NCBI RefSeq assembly: GCF_037040815.1
Contig: NZ_CP146232.1
Location: forward strand, 3,032,501-3,096,500
Direction: 5' to 3'
DNA length: 64,000 nt
Source of the DNA: Pararoseomonas sp. SCSIO 73927
GTDB taxonomy: Bacteria; Pseudomonadota; Alphaproteobacteria; Acetobacterales; Acetobacteraceae
Under the pieces are notes generated by a model. The model saw nothing but the letters and a program-made list of their open reading frames with translations. It searched no databases and was not told the DNA's origin. A program made the translations under genes and the position numbers. The stretch's first letter is position 1. Each line of letters opens with the position of its first letter. Shown here piece after piece: positions 8,396-16,701 of this stretch.

Positions 8396-9474
8396 GCAGG
8401 TCGGCCCGCGCGGGGCCGCCGCAGCGCGTGCAGCAGAACCAGCGCGCCGGCCAGCACCGCCACCGCCACCGTCTGGTGCAGCGTGCCGAGCGCGGGGGGG
8501 ACCACGAGCAGCAGGGTGGCGACGCCGAGCGCGTACTGGAGGGCCACCAGCGCCGCGAAGCCGGCCGTTGCGCGCCGCGCCCGGCCGGCCGGCAGGCGCG
8601 CCAGCCCCAGCGCCCCGAGGGCGAGGGCGGCGAGGCCGGCGAGGGTGGCCAGCAGCCGGTGGTTGAACTGCACCGTCGCCACGTCCCCCACCAGGGCGTG
8701 GAGGAAGGCGGTGCCGCCGTAGCCCTCCGGCACCAGCCTACCGCCCATGAGGGGGAAGGTGTTGTAGTCCAGCCCCGCCTTGATCCCGGCCACGAAGCCG
8801 CCCGCCAGCATCGTCAGCACCACCAGCCCCGCCGTGGCATGGGCCAGGGGGCGCAGGGACCGCGCCTCCGGCGGCGCGTCCCGCTCCGGCCGCAGCAGGG
8901 ACAGGGCGGTCCAGAGCAGCACCCCGAAGAGGAGCAGGGCGAGGCCGAGATGGATCACCAGCCGCCAGGGGGAGACGGCGGTGCGGTCCGCCTCGAAGCC
9001 CGAGGCGACCATGAACCAGCCCACCGCGCCCTGGAGCCCGCCGAGGGCCAGCAGCAGCAGCAGCCGCGCCCCATAGCCCTTTGGGATCGCCCCGCGCAGC
9101 CAGAACCACAGCAGCCCCAGCCCGTAGACCAGCCCGATCAGCCGGCCCCAGAGGCGGTGGGACCATTCCAGCCAGAAGATGCCCTTGAAGCCCTCCAGCC
9201 CGAAGCCGCGGTTCACCAGCTCGTACTGCGGGATGGTGCGGTAGAGGTCGTAGAGCCGGTTCCACTCCGCCTCGCTCATCGGCGGCAGGGTGCCGCGCAG
9301 CGGCGCCCATTCCATGATGGAGAGGCCGGAGCCCGTCAGCCGCGTGGCGCCCCCGAGGGCCACCATGACCCAGACCATGGCCGCGACCGCCAGCAGCCAC
9401 CAGGCGACGGCGCGGGTTCGCCCGGCCGGAGCGGCCGCGGTGCTCAGAAATGGGGCCTGGGCGTCGAAAGGCAT
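8392..9474 (-). CDS. ctaA: Haem A synthase CtaA (COX15-type)
   Basis: Converts haem O to haem A for aa3-type cytochrome oxidase in the inner membrane. The protein has 360 residues, about eight transmembrane helices and the features of the alphaproteobacterial/mitochondrial COX15 type: GGATRLTGSGLSIMEW after helix 1, EWSHRLWGRLIGL, HLGLALLLFG, FNHRLLATLAG and TLHQTVAVAV, which supply the conserved histidine haem ligands. The ATG at 9474 starts MPFDAQAPF. It is the first gene of the minus-strand run that continues into the kinase and tldD. The 135-bp gap to the divergent glycosyltransferase should hold promoters for both; no clear boxes were recognised. Confidence 0.95.
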   Translation of the reverse strand: MPFDAQAPFLSTAAAPAGRTRAVAWWLLAVAAMVWVMVALGGATRLTGSGLSIMEWAPLRGTLPPMSEAEWNRLYDLYRTIPQYELVNRGFGLEGFKGIFWLEWSHRLWGRLIGLVYGLGLLWFWLRGAIPKGYGARLLLLLALGGLQGAVGWFMVASGFEADRTAVSPWRLVIHLGLALLLFGVLLWTALSLLRPERDAPPEARSLRPLAHATAGLVVLTMLAGGFVAGIKAGLDYNTFPLMGGRLVPEGYGGTAFLHALVGDVATVQFNHRLLATLAGLAALALGALGLARLPAGRARRATAGFAALVALQYALGVATLLLVVPPALGTLHQTVAVAVLAGALVLLHALRRPRAGRPA

Positions 9475-9609
9475 GGCGTCCCGCAGTTGGGAGAGGGGAA
9501 GGGCGCGCCGCGGGTGGCGCAATATGGGCTCTAATATCGGACTGTCTAAGGGGGGCCGCAACCGCCGTGCTGGACGCACCCGCCGCCCCCTGCTACCCCC
9601 CGCCGCCGC

Positions 9610-10461
9610 ATGCCTCCCACCTCCAGCCCGCCGGACGGCCCCAGCCCTGACGATGGCCCCGGCGCCCTCGCGGCCGGCCCCGCTGCGATCGGCTCCCCTG
9701 GGGCCGGCTCCCCTGGGATCGGCGCCCCCGAGATCAGCCCCGAGATCAGCCCCGAGATCAGCGTGGTGGTGCCGGTCCGGAACGAGGCGCCGAACGTCGG
9801 GCCGCTGGTGGCGGAGATCGCCGCCGCCCTGGCGGGCACCCCGCACGAGATCATCTACGTGGATGACGGCTCCACCGACGGGACGGCGGCGGCGGTCCGG
9901 GCGCTGGGCAACGTGCGGCTGCTGCGCCACGCCGCCTCCTGCGGGCAGTCCGCCGCCATCGTCACGGGCATCCGCGCCGCCCGCGCCCCCTGGATCGCCA
10001 CGCTGGACGGGGACGGGCAGAACGACCCGGCGGACATCCCCCGCGCATGGGCCCGCGCGAGGGCGGAGGGGATGGACACGATGGTGGCGGGCTGGCGCAC
10101 CACCCGCAAGGACACGGCGACGAAGCGCGTGACCAGCCAGATCGCCAACCGCATCCGCGCCGGGCTGCTGGGGGATGCCACCCCGGACACGGGCTGCGGG
10201 CTGAAGGTCTTCCCGCGGGACCTCTTCCTCACCCTGCCGCCCTTCGACCACATGCACCGCTTCCTGCCCGCCCTGGTGATCCGCGCCGGCGGCCGGGTGG
10301 TGAGCGAGCCCGTGGGGCATCGCCCGCGCCTCCGGGGCGTCTCCAACTACGGGACGCTGGACCGGCTGGCGGTGGGGGTGGTGGACCTGCTGGGGATGAT
10401 CTGGCTGCAGCGCCGCTGGAAGCGCCCGCGCCTGCTGCCCGACGATCCCGCGCCCTCTTGA
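9610..10461 (+). CDS. Family 2 glycosyltransferase (dolichol-phosphate-mannose-synthase-like)
   Basis: Transfers a sugar from a nucleotide donor, probably to a lipid phosphate carrier, at the cytoplasmic face of the membrane. It has 283 residues. After a Pro/Gly/Ser-rich N-terminus of about 50 residues comes the GT-A core: ISVVVPVRNEAPNV, YVDDGSTDGT, and IATLDGDGQNDPADIP carrying the metal-binding Asp residues, then TGCGLKVF. No membrane helices follow, unlike ArnC/GtrB types. The low-complexity N-terminus contains a 12-bp tandem repeat (EISP units), so the true start could be further in. The next gene is a TVP38-type membrane protein on the same strand. Confidence 0.88.
   Translation: MPPTSSPPDGPSPDDGPGALAAGPAAIGSPGAGSPGIGAPEISPEISPEISVVVPVRNEAPNVGPLVAEIAAALAGTPHEIIYVDDGSTDGTAAAVRALGNVRLLRHAASCGQSAAIVTGIRAARAPWIATLDGDGQNDPADIPRAWARARAEGMDTMVAGWRTTRKDTATKRVTSQIANRIRAGLLGDATPDTGCGLKVFPRDLFLTLPPFDHMHRFLPALVIRAGGRVVSEPVGHRPRLRGVSNYGTLDRLAVGVVDLLGMIWLQRRWKRPRLLPDDPAPS
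9730..9762 (+). repeat. 12-bp in-frame tandem repeat (EISP units)
   Basis: GAGATCAGCCCC is repeated at 9730-9741 and 9742-9753, with a partial third copy at 9754-9762. It encodes consecutive Glu-Ile-Ser-Pro units just before the first beta strand of the glycosyltransferase. Confidence 0.8.
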
Positions 10462-10503
10462 GGTTCCCCTCGAATCCCCGGGGGACGCCAACCCCCCACG
10501 AAC

Positions 10504-10537
10504 GCGACGCCGTGAGCGCGACGCCGTGAGCGCGACG
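10504..10537 (+). repeat. 14-bp tandem duplication at a start codon
   Basis: GCGACGCCGTGAGC is present twice without mismatch (10504-10517 and 10518-10531), plus six bases of a third copy. Each copy carries a GTG, and 14 is not a multiple of three, so the two GTGs are in different frames; only the one at 10526 opens the TVP38-like gene. Confidence 0.85.
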
Positions 10538-11236
10538 ACCGGGGCCGGAACCCCGGCCACCCGCACCCGCCGCGCCGTGGCGGCGGCCGGGCGGATGGCG
10601 CTGCTGGCCGCCGGACTGGGCGTGGCGGGCTGGATCATCCGCACCCTCGGCCTGGCGCCGGGCGGGGAGAGCGGGATGGCTTGGGTGGACCATTGGATCC
10701 GCGGCCAGGGGCTGCTGGGGGAGGCGCTGTTCGTCGCCGCCGGCACCGCCGCCACCGCCGCCGGCCTGCCCCGGCAGGCCGTGGCCTTCCTCGGCGGCTA
10801 CGCCTTCGGCGCCTCGATCGGCACGGCGCTGTCCCTGCTGGCGCAGGTGCTGGGCTGCGCCGTGGCCTTCCTCTGGGCCCGCATGGTCGGGCGCGGCTGG
10901 GCGGAGCGGCGGCTGCAGGGGCGATTCGGGCGCCGCCTGCGCCCGCTGCACGATCGGCTGGCCGCCAGCCCCTTCGGCGCCACCCTGGCGCTGCGGCTGC
11001 TGCCCGTGGGCAACAACCTCGCCCTCAACCTGCTGGCGGGGTTGTCCGGCCTGCGCCTCGCGCCCTTTCTGGCGGCCTCCGCGCTGGGATACCTGCCGCA
11101 GACCCTCGTCTTCGTCCTGCTGGGGGACGGGGTGGCGGTGGACCGCACGGCGCAACTCGCCCTCGGGGCCGCGCTCTTCGTCGTCTCGGTCGTGTTGGGC
11201 ATCCTTCTGCTGCGGCGGGAGCCGGCGGCGGGCTGA
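10526..11236 (+). CDS. TVP38/TMEM64 (DedA-related) family membrane protein
   Basis: An integral membrane protein of about 236 residues with five to six hydrophobic segments. The family-typical core runs GLPRQAVAFLGGYAFGASIG, then a loop with FGATLALRLLPVGNNLALNL and a second half GYLPQTLVFVLLGDG. Proteins of this family are proposed lipid or ion transporters/scramblases; the function in this species is unknown. The start GTG at 10526 lies in the second copy of a 14-bp tandem duplication, and no Shine-Dalgarno is evident, so the start is tentative. It follows a lipid-sugar type glycosyltransferase, consistent with an envelope role. Confidence 0.8.
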   Translation: MSATTGAGTPATRTRRAVAAAGRMALLAAGLGVAGWIIRTLGLAPGGESGMAWVDHWIRGQGLLGEALFVAAGTAATAAGLPRQAVAFLGGYAFGASIGTALSLLAQVLGCAVAFLWARMVGRGWAERRLQGRFGRRLRPLHDRLAASPFGATLALRLLPVGNNLALNLLAGLSGLRLAPFLAASALGYLPQTLVFVLLGDGVAVDRTAQLALGAALFVVSVVLGILLLRREPAAG

Positions 11237-11354
11237 CCGTCCGGCCGGGGAAAGCCGTTTTGCTCTGGGTCTGATCCGTAAAAACGACTAACGGTAGCGG
11301 CGACCCTCGCGGCAAGAAGTTGACACGCCGCGTTCCCCCGGACGGAGACCGGAC

Positions 11355-13010
11355 ATGAAGCCCGGCAGGATTCCTGCGTTCCTGCTCGCCCTGGCGCTGC
11401 TGATCCCCAGCGGAGGCGCCCTGGCCCAGCGGATCGCCCTCGTCATCGGCAACGGCGCCTACCAGCGGCACGGCGCCCTGGCGAACGCCGCCAGCGACGC
11501 CAGCAGCGTCGCCGCCGCGCTGCAGAAGCTGGGCTTCCAGACCTCGGCCCACCTGGACACCGACCGGGCGGCGATGATGCGCGCCCTGCGCGAGTTCGGC
11601 GACCGGGCGCAGGGGGCCGAGGTGGCCCTGGTGTTCTACGCCGGCCACGGCGTGCAGGTCAGCCGCGGGACGAGCGCGGAGAACTACCTGCTGCCGATCG
11701 ACGCGCGCCTGGCCGACGTGCGGGACGTGGAGGACGAGGCGATCGGGCTGGAGCGGCTGCTGGAGCGGCTGGACGGCGCCCGGACGCGGATCGTCATCCT
11801 CGACGCCTGCCGCGACAACCCCTTCGCGGCGGGGATGGCGGGGCAGACGAGTACGCGCGGCGTCTCGCGCGGGCTGGCCCGGGTGGAAACCTCCCAGCGC
11901 GGCACGCTGCTGGTCTTCTCGACGGAGCCGGGCAACGTCGCGCTCGACGGCGCGGACGGCACGAGCCCCTTCGCCGCGGCGCTGATCGACTACCTGCCGA
12001 CCGAGGGGATCGAGGTGCGGCAGATGCTCACCCGCGTCCGGCAGCGGGTGTACCAGGCCACCGGCGGCAGGCAGACGCCCTGGAGCAATGACGGCCTGTT
12101 CAACGACGTCTTCCTGGCCGGCCTCGCCCGCCCCGCCGAGCCGGCCACCACGCCCGGCGCCGCCCCGGACGGGAGCGCGGCCCTGGACTTGGCCTTCTGG
12201 AACTCCATCCAGGGCACGAGTGACCGGGGGGAGCTGGAGGCCTACCTCGCCGCGTTCCCGCAGGGCCGGTTCGCCGCCCTGGCCCGCGCCCGGCTGGACC
12301 GCCTGGGCAGCACCGCCGCCACCACCTCCCGCATCGTCGGCAAGCCTCCCGCCGCCGAGCCGGAACCCGCCCTGCAGCGCGAGCCGCTGGACCGCGCCGG
12401 GGTGGCGGAGGCGCAGCGCCTGCTGACGGGCATGGGCTTCGAGACCGGCGGCACGGATGGCGTGGCCGGCGCGCGCACGCAGGAGGCCTACCGCGCCTGG
12501 CTTTCCGCCGCCGGCCGGGATTCCACCGAGCCGATGGATTCCGTGACCCTGGCCGCGATGCGCGAGCCTCCGCCCGCGGACCAGCACGCCGCCGCCCTTC
12601 TGGCCCTGGGCGTGACGCAGCAGGCGGCCGGCCAGACCGCCCTGGCGCGGCGCTCCTACGACCGCGCCCGGATTCTGGACCCGGGCGGCGAGGCCGGCCG
12701 GAACGCCGCCCGCCGCCTCGCCGCCGTGCAGGCCGCCCCCCAGCCGCAGCCGCAGCCGCGCCGGACGGCCCGGCCCGCGCCCGAGCCGGTGCAGGAGGCG
12801 GAGGTGTCCCGCTTCCCCGTCCCCACCTACTCCGGGGGGCGGGTGATCTATGGCCGCCCCGGCATGGGCGGCGGGGGAACCGGCCCGGCCATCGGGCCGC
12901 AGGGCAACGGCGACCGCGTTCCGCGTGTCCCTGGTTTCGGCGGCTCCGGCTATGGCGGCTCCGGCGGGGTGATGGGCGGCGGGGGAGGCTACCGGGGATC
13001 GCGCTGGTAG
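11355..13010 (+). CDS. Secreted caspase-family (C14) protease with peptidoglycan-binding-like and TPR-like regions
   Basis: A 551-residue protein with a signal peptide (about 1-25, ending GGALAQ). The caspase fold follows, with the catalytic pair His98 (FYAGHGVQV) and Cys152 (ILDACRDNPF) and start motif RIALVIGNGAY. Residues about 345-395 resemble a peptidoglycan-binding type 1 repeat (AEAQRLLTGMGFETGGTDGV), about 400-450 look TPR-like, and the C-terminus is Pro/Gln then Gly-rich (VMGGGGGYRGSRW). Bacterial orthocaspases cut after Arg/Lys; the substrate here is unknown. The secretion signal places it in the periplasm. A TTGACA lies at 11320-11325 but without a convincing -10 box. Confidence 0.88.
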   Translation: MKPGRIPAFLLALALLIPSGGALAQRIALVIGNGAYQRHGALANAASDASSVAAALQKLGFQTSAHLDTDRAAMMRALREFGDRAQGAEVALVFYAGHGVQVSRGTSAENYLLPIDARLADVRDVEDEAIGLERLLERLDGARTRIVILDACRDNPFAAGMAGQTSTRGVSRGLARVETSQRGTLLVFSTEPGNVALDGADGTSPFAAALIDYLPTEGIEVRQMLTRVRQRVYQATGGRQTPWSNDGLFNDVFLAGLARPAEPATTPGAAPDGSAALDLAFWNSIQGTSDRGELEAYLAAFPQGRFAALARARLDRLGSTAATTSRIVGKPPAAEPEPALQREPLDRAGVAEAQRLLTGMGFETGGTDGVAGARTQEAYRAWLSAAGRDSTEPMDSVTLAAMREPPPADQHAAALLALGVTQQAAGQTALARRSYDRARILDPGGEAGRNAARRLAAVQAAPQPQPQPRRTARPAPEPVQEAEVSRFPVPTYSGGRVIYGRPGMGGGGTGPAIGPQGNGDRVPRVPGFGGSGYGGSGGVMGGGGGYRGSRW

Positions 13011-13036
13011 GCCGGCCGGCCCCGCCCGGGGAGCTA

Positions 13037-13537
13037 CTACTGCAGGCTGCCCCAGCGGGCCGTGGCCGGTTCCGCGGCCGCCCACTTCCAGCGGTCCCCG
13101 TCCGGTCCCCTCTGGAGGCAGGCGGTGGTGAGGAACCACTCATGCGTCCGCTCCTCCCCCTCGCCCTCCGCGATGGAGAACAGCGCCTCCCGGCAGGTGG
13201 CGAGCGGCGTGACCATCTCCCGCACCAGCCGGGCCTCCCCCTCCTCGTTGCCGATGGGGATGGTGTGGTCGCTGCGCCAGGGCAGGGCCTCGCCGGGGTT
13301 GAGGCGGCCGATCACCTCCGCCACCGAATCCTGCTCCCCGCGCGCCCGGACGCGCACGGCCCAGTTCAGCCCGGCCTGGACCACCGCGCGGGTGCCCACC
13401 GCGATGCCGAAGCCCACCGCGGGGTTCGCCGTGGCCGTGCCGGCAGCCACGCCCGCCGCCGCGCTCGTCAGGTCGGTGGCGAGGCCGCAGCTGGAGAGCG
13501 GCACGAGGACCAGGAAGGGCAGGGCGAGGCGGCGCAT
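13037..13537 (-). CDS. Lipoprotein of unknown function (paralogue of next gene upstream)
   Basis: A 166-residue predicted lipoprotein with signal peptide MRRLALPFLVLVPLSSCGL; the Cys at about 17 follows a lipobox. It has a Gly/Ala-rich hydrophobic segment (about 25-60), a conserved central PWRSDHTIPIGNEEGEARLV and a Trp-rich end finishing in EPATARWGSLQ. The ATG at 13537 overlaps the upstream stop as TGATG. The gene at 13537-14082 ends in EPATERWGSLQ and matches along its whole length, so the two are a tandem duplication. No known domain was recognised. It converges on the caspase gene. Confidence 0.75.
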   Translation of the reverse strand: MRRLALPFLVLVPLSSCGLATDLTSAAAGVAAGTATANPAVGFGIAVGTRAVVQAGLNWAVRVRARGEQDSVAEVIGRLNPGEALPWRSDHTIPIGNEEGEARLVREMVTPLATCREALFSIAEGEGEERTHEWFLTTACLQRGPDGDRWKWAAAEPATARWGSLQ

Positions 13538-14082
13538 CACTGCAGGCTGCCCCAGCGCTCGGTCGCCGGCTCCGCGGAGGCCCAGCGCCAGGCGGCGCCG
13601 TCCTGGCAGACGAAGGCGGTGTAGAAGGCGCGCCGCGGCTGCTCCTCCGGCCGGGTGGTGGCGTCCACGGAGAAGACGATTTCCTTGCAGCGGATCGCCC
13701 CGGCCTCGACCAGGCGCACCACCGTCACCTCGCCGCGCTCGTCCGGCTCGATCGGCACGCTGTGCTCGATGGACCAGGGGGCGACGCCGCCCACCGGCAG
13801 CGGGCCGGCCGCCGCCGCCACGTTTGCCTGCGCCGCCGCGTGGGCGCGCCGCTGGGCGTAGTGCAGCCCGGCCCGCACCCCTGCCTGCACGCCGAGGCCG
13901 ATGCCGGTGGTGACGGTGGCGCTGGCGCCGACGGCGTCCGAGATGGCGGCGCTGCCGAGGCCGGCGCCGGCCGCCGTCGTCTCGCTCAGCAGTTCGGAGC
14001 AGGCGGGCAGGGTCAGGCCCAGCAGGGCGAGGAGGAGGGGGGCGCCCCGGGATCGGGGCGGCCTGCGGTCGTGCTGCATCAT
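13537..14082 (-). CDS. Lipoprotein of unknown function (tandem paralogue)
   Basis: A 181-residue predicted lipoprotein: signal peptide with LLLALLGLTLPACSELL giving a lipid-modified Cys. Its plan is shared with the downstream paralogue: a Gly/Ala/Thr-rich hydrophobic stretch (about 38-65), a central PWSIEHSVPIEPDERGEVTV, a conserved Cys (IRCKEIVFSV) and the C-terminal signature WRWASAEPATERWGSLQ. Two consecutive ATG codons (14082 and 14079) are preceded by AGGA. The two genes overlap and must be co-expressed. Function unknown; outer-membrane attachment is inferred from the lipobox. Confidence 0.75.
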   Translation of the reverse strand: MMQHDRRPPRSRGAPLLLALLGLTLPACSELLSETTAAGAGLGSAAISDAVGASATVTTGIGLGVQAGVRAGLHYAQRRAHAAAQANVAAAAGPLPVGGVAPWSIEHSVPIEPDERGEVTVVRLVEAGAIRCKEIVFSVDATTRPEEQPRRAFYTAFVCQDGAAWRWASAEPATERWGSLQ

Positions 14083-14111
14083 GCTGTCCTGGTGCGTCCT
14101 TCCCGGGCGGT

Positions 14112-14744
14112 TCACGGCGTGACGAGGGGGCCGATCAGGGCCATGAGGCGGGTGAGCATCTCCCGCAGCCCCGGCAGGCCGGAGGGCGGCGGGGGCGGGG
14201 CCGCCCCCTCCGGCTGGCGCGCCCGGAAGCGGGTCAGGGCCTCCGCCGTGCCGGCGAGGGGGATCTCCACGGGCTCCCGCATCGCCTGTGCCTCCGGCAC
14301 CAGCAGCCCGTCGATGCGGACGAGGACGCGGGTGGCCGCCGGCAGCTCGGCGGCGGCGCGGGCCAGGTCCCCCTCGCGCGGGGCGCAGACGAGGGAGCGG
14401 CCCTCCAGCCCGCAGGGCATGTCGAAGAGGCGGTTCGGCGGGAAGCGGAGCTGGGCATTGCCCGTCAGGGCCAGCAGCCCGCGCCCCGCGCCCTCCAGCG
14501 AGAGGTCCCGCGCCGCGACGACCGGCACGAGCCTGCCGCCCCGGTCCGCCACCTCCAGCCCGAGCGCCGCGAGGCCGGCCGAGGCGGGGGAGACGGGCTG
14601 GCGGTGCAGCATCCGGCACTCCGACCGGTCCGTCATGCGGTCCACCGAGCAGGAGAGGAGCCAGGAGCCGACCGGATCGGTCCCGTTCCCCTGCGCGAGG
14701 GCCGGGCCGGAGAGGAGGAGCAGGAGGGCGACAAGCCGCGTCAT
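14112..14744 (-). CDS. Secreted protein, possibly IalB-like
   Basis: A 210-residue exported protein with signal peptide MTRLVALLLLLSGPALAQ. Mature positions show the Trp/Cys pattern GSWLLSCSVDR...SECRML and later a Cys pair around MPCGLEGRSLVCAPREGD, then a LPAATRVLVRI strand. This arrangement is reminiscent of the invasion-associated locus B (IalB) family common in alphaproteobacteria, but similarity is weak and read by eye. The C-terminus contains a run of prolines. It lies 29 bases upstream of the lipoprotein pair on the same strand, so a three-gene envelope operon is likely. Confidence 0.6.
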   Translation of the reverse strand: MTRLVALLLLLSGPALAQGNGTDPVGSWLLSCSVDRMTDRSECRMLHRQPVSPASAGLAALGLEVADRGGRLVPVVAARDLSLEGAGRGLLALTGNAQLRFPPNRLFDMPCGLEGRSLVCAPREGDLARAAAELPAATRVLVRIDGLLVPEAQAMREPVEIPLAGTAEALTRFRARQPEGAAPPPPPSGLPGLREMLTRLMALIGPLVTP

Positions 14745-14817
14745 CCCCTCCACATTCGCACGGCCGCGCGCGCCGCGCGGCGCGCGATCGCGTGACGGGT
14801 GACGGGGAAGCCGCAGC

Positions 14818-15663
14818 ATGACCGAGAAGCCACAGCGAACCGCGCGCCTGCCGGACGGGACGGAGGTGCCCGCCCTCGGCCAGGGCACCTGGCACATGGG
14901 GGAGCGGGGGAGCGACCGGCGGGCGGAGGCGGAGGCGCTGCGCCTCGGCCTGGATCTCGGCATGAGCCTCATCGACACGGCCGAGATGTACGCCGATGGC
15001 GGCGCGGAGGAGGTGGTGCGGGAGGCGATCGCCGGGCGGCGGGAGGAGGCCTTCCTCGTCAGCAAGGTCTATCCCCAGAACGCCTCCCGCGCGCGCATGG
15101 CCCGCAGCCTCGAGGCCAGCCTCCGCCGGATGGGGGTGGAGACGATCGACCTCTACCTGCTGCACTGGCGCGGCGGCGTGCCGCTGGCCGAAACGGTGGA
15201 GGCCTTCGGGCGGCTGGTGGAGGCCGGGAAGATCCGCCGCTGGGGCGTCTCCAACCTCGACGTGGACGACCTGGAGGAGCTCGGCGCCGCCCTGCCGGAC
15301 TGCGCGACGGACCAGGTCCTCTACAACCTGGAGGCGAGGGGTCCGGAATACGACCTGCTGCCCTTCTGCCGGGACCACCGCATGCCGGTGATGGCCTATT
15401 CCCCCGTCGGGCAGGGCGGGCGGCTGCTGCGGAGCCCCGCGCTGCGCGAGGTGGCGGCACGCCACGGCACCGGCCCGGCGGCGATCGCCCTTGCCTTCAC
15501 CCTGCGGTGGGAGGGGATCATCGCCATCCCCAAGGCCGCCGACCCCGCCCATGTCCGGCAGAACGCGGCGGCGCGGGACATCGTGCTGACGGAGGAGGAC
15601 CTGCGCGCGCTGGACGCCGCCTTCCCGCCGCCCCGGCGCAAGCAGGCGCTGGCAATGCTCTGA
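14818..15663 (+). CDS. Aldo/keto reductase
   Basis: A cytosolic NADPH-dependent oxidoreductase of 281 residues with a TIM-barrel fold. The catalytic tetrad is visible: Asp53 and Tyr58 (LIDTAEMYADG), Lys83 (LVSKVYP) and His116 (LYLLHWRG). The cofactor-binding C-terminal motif AIPKAADPAHVRQN is also present. The start ATG at 14818 is followed by MTEKPQRTARL, with a modest GGGGAAG upstream. It is divergent from the secreted-protein gene. Substrate cannot be assigned. Confidence 0.92.
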   Translation: MTEKPQRTARLPDGTEVPALGQGTWHMGERGSDRRAEAEALRLGLDLGMSLIDTAEMYADGGAEEVVREAIAGRREEAFLVSKVYPQNASRARMARSLEASLRRMGVETIDLYLLHWRGGVPLAETVEAFGRLVEAGKIRRWGVSNLDVDDLEELGAALPDCATDQVLYNLEARGPEYDLLPFCRDHRMPVMAYSPVGQGGRLLRSPALREVAARHGTGPAAIALAFTLRWEGIIAIPKAADPAHVRQNAAARDIVLTEEDLRALDAAFPPPRRKQALAML

Positions 15664-15863
15664 GCGCCGGGGCACCGGCATGTGTGACGGACCTGGCCGG
15701 TGACCGTGGTTGCGGAAGGCCGACCGGCGCCCCGGATGGAGAGAGTTCCTTCCCTGTCCGGGGAGGTGGTAACCGGACCGGGCCGGTGTGGCGGCTCACC
15801 CGGCTCTGGAGGGCGTTCCGCGGCCTTGGACGGAGCGCGGCACGGTCCCGGTGGAGGGATGGC

Positions 15864-16154
15864 ATGACGGAGTGGATGTTCAGCGATCCCCCGAACGTGG
15901 CCGTGTTCACGACGCGGAGCATCGTTCGTGAGGGGGCGTGGATCGCCCGGGTCTTTCACGATGCCGATGACGGGAGCTGGCAGTTCCACGACAGCACGCC
16001 GGGCGAGCCGCCCGAGGAGGAGGCCATGATCGTGGCGTTGAGCAGCATGGTGCTCCGCGACGGCACGCTGAACGACCTCGCGGACCTGCCGGAGGGGTGG
16101 TGCGCCTGGCGGGACGGGCCGGCCGCACCCTGGAAGCGGGGCAGGATCGGGTAG
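15864..16154 (+). CDS. Small DUF2185 (Imm33-like) family protein
   Basis: A 96-residue cytosolic protein starting at the ATG at 15864, with GGAGGG a few bases upstream. The pattern VAVFTTRSIVREGAWIARVF, then DDGSWQFHDSTPGEPPEEE, then LADLPEGWCAWRDGP fits the DUF2185 fold (substitute for the usual GWxFxxGxE block and terminal proline-glycine turn). Some members serve as immunity proteins (Imm33), but no toxin gene is next to it and most stand-alone members are uncharacterised. The 200 bases before it hold no gene. Confidence 0.55.
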   Translation: MTEWMFSDPPNVAVFTTRSIVREGAWIARVFHDADDGSWQFHDSTPGEPPEEEAMIVALSSMVLRDGTLNDLADLPEGWCAWRDGPAAPWKRGRIG

Positions 16155-16243
16155 CACGACAGGTCCACCCAGGCTCAACCCGGCACCTCGGCCGGACCGC
16201 GTTCCTCTCCTGGTACAGCCGGTGGTTGGGTCCGTGTTGTCCT

Positions 16244-16639
16244 CTACGCGTCCTCGGAGGGCGGGTTCACGCCGAGGCTCCGCATCGCCTCCACCAGTTC
16301 CCGCGTGCGGAAGGGCTTGCGGAGGAATCGCTCGTTCGGCCCGAAATCCCGGGCATTGGCATGGGCGGGGCGGCCGGTGAGGTAGATCACCGGCAGCTCG
16401 GGGTGCTTCTCCTGCGCCGTCCTCGCCGTGTCGAAGCCGTTGGGGCCGGGGCCGAGGTCGATGTCGGTCAGCAGCAGGCTGCACCCTGCGCTCGAGTCGA
16501 GGTGCGCCAGCGCCACGTCGGCGGTGGCCGCCGGGCGCACGGCGAAGCCCTCCGCCTCGATGATGTCGGTCAGGACATCGCGGACGAGGTCGTCGTCTTC
16601 CAGCACAACCACGTCGAACATCGGTCCCGTCCTGGCCAT
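16244..16639 (-). CDS. Stand-alone response regulator receiver domain
   Basis: A single CheY-like receiver of about 131 residues. The acidic pair is in VVLEDDDLVRD, the phosphoacceptor is the Asp in LLLTDIDLGPG, the Thr in VIYLTGRP and the Lys in RFLRKPFRT. There is no output domain, so it must act through protein contacts or as a phosphate sink. The start at 16639 follows GAGGGCGGG; the ATG at 16621 (MFDVVVLEDDD) is an alternative. No kinase is adjacent. The many orphan kinases in this window, including the CheY-less chemosensory cluster, are possible partners (inference). Confidence 0.88.
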   Translation of the reverse strand: MARTGPMFDVVVLEDDDLVRDVLTDIIEAEGFAVRPAATADVALAHLDSSAGCSLLLTDIDLGPGPNGFDTARTAQEKHPELPVIYLTGRPAHANARDFGPNERFLRKPFRTRELVEAMRSLGVNPPSEDA

Positions 16640-16701
16640 CACCCGCCCTCTTCCCCGCACCTAACGTCTCGCGGGTGAAAGTGTTGGGCCCGATGGAACC
16701 C

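Noticed and set aside
11320..11325. TTGACA box before the caspase gene
   Set aside because: No -10 element at 16-18 bases; that position falls too near the ATG at 11355. Likely chance.
11025..13139. A 704-codon minus-strand frame opposite the caspase gene
   Set aside because: The plus strand has an intact signal peptide and catalytic His/Cys; the reverse frame has only repetitive His/Arg/Gly sequence.
16155..16243. Possible RNA gene or terminator between the DUF2185-like and receiver genes
   Set aside because: Only weak GC-rich complementarity (CCGGC/GCCGG pieces) without a consistent stem or T tract; no tRNA-like cloverleaf.
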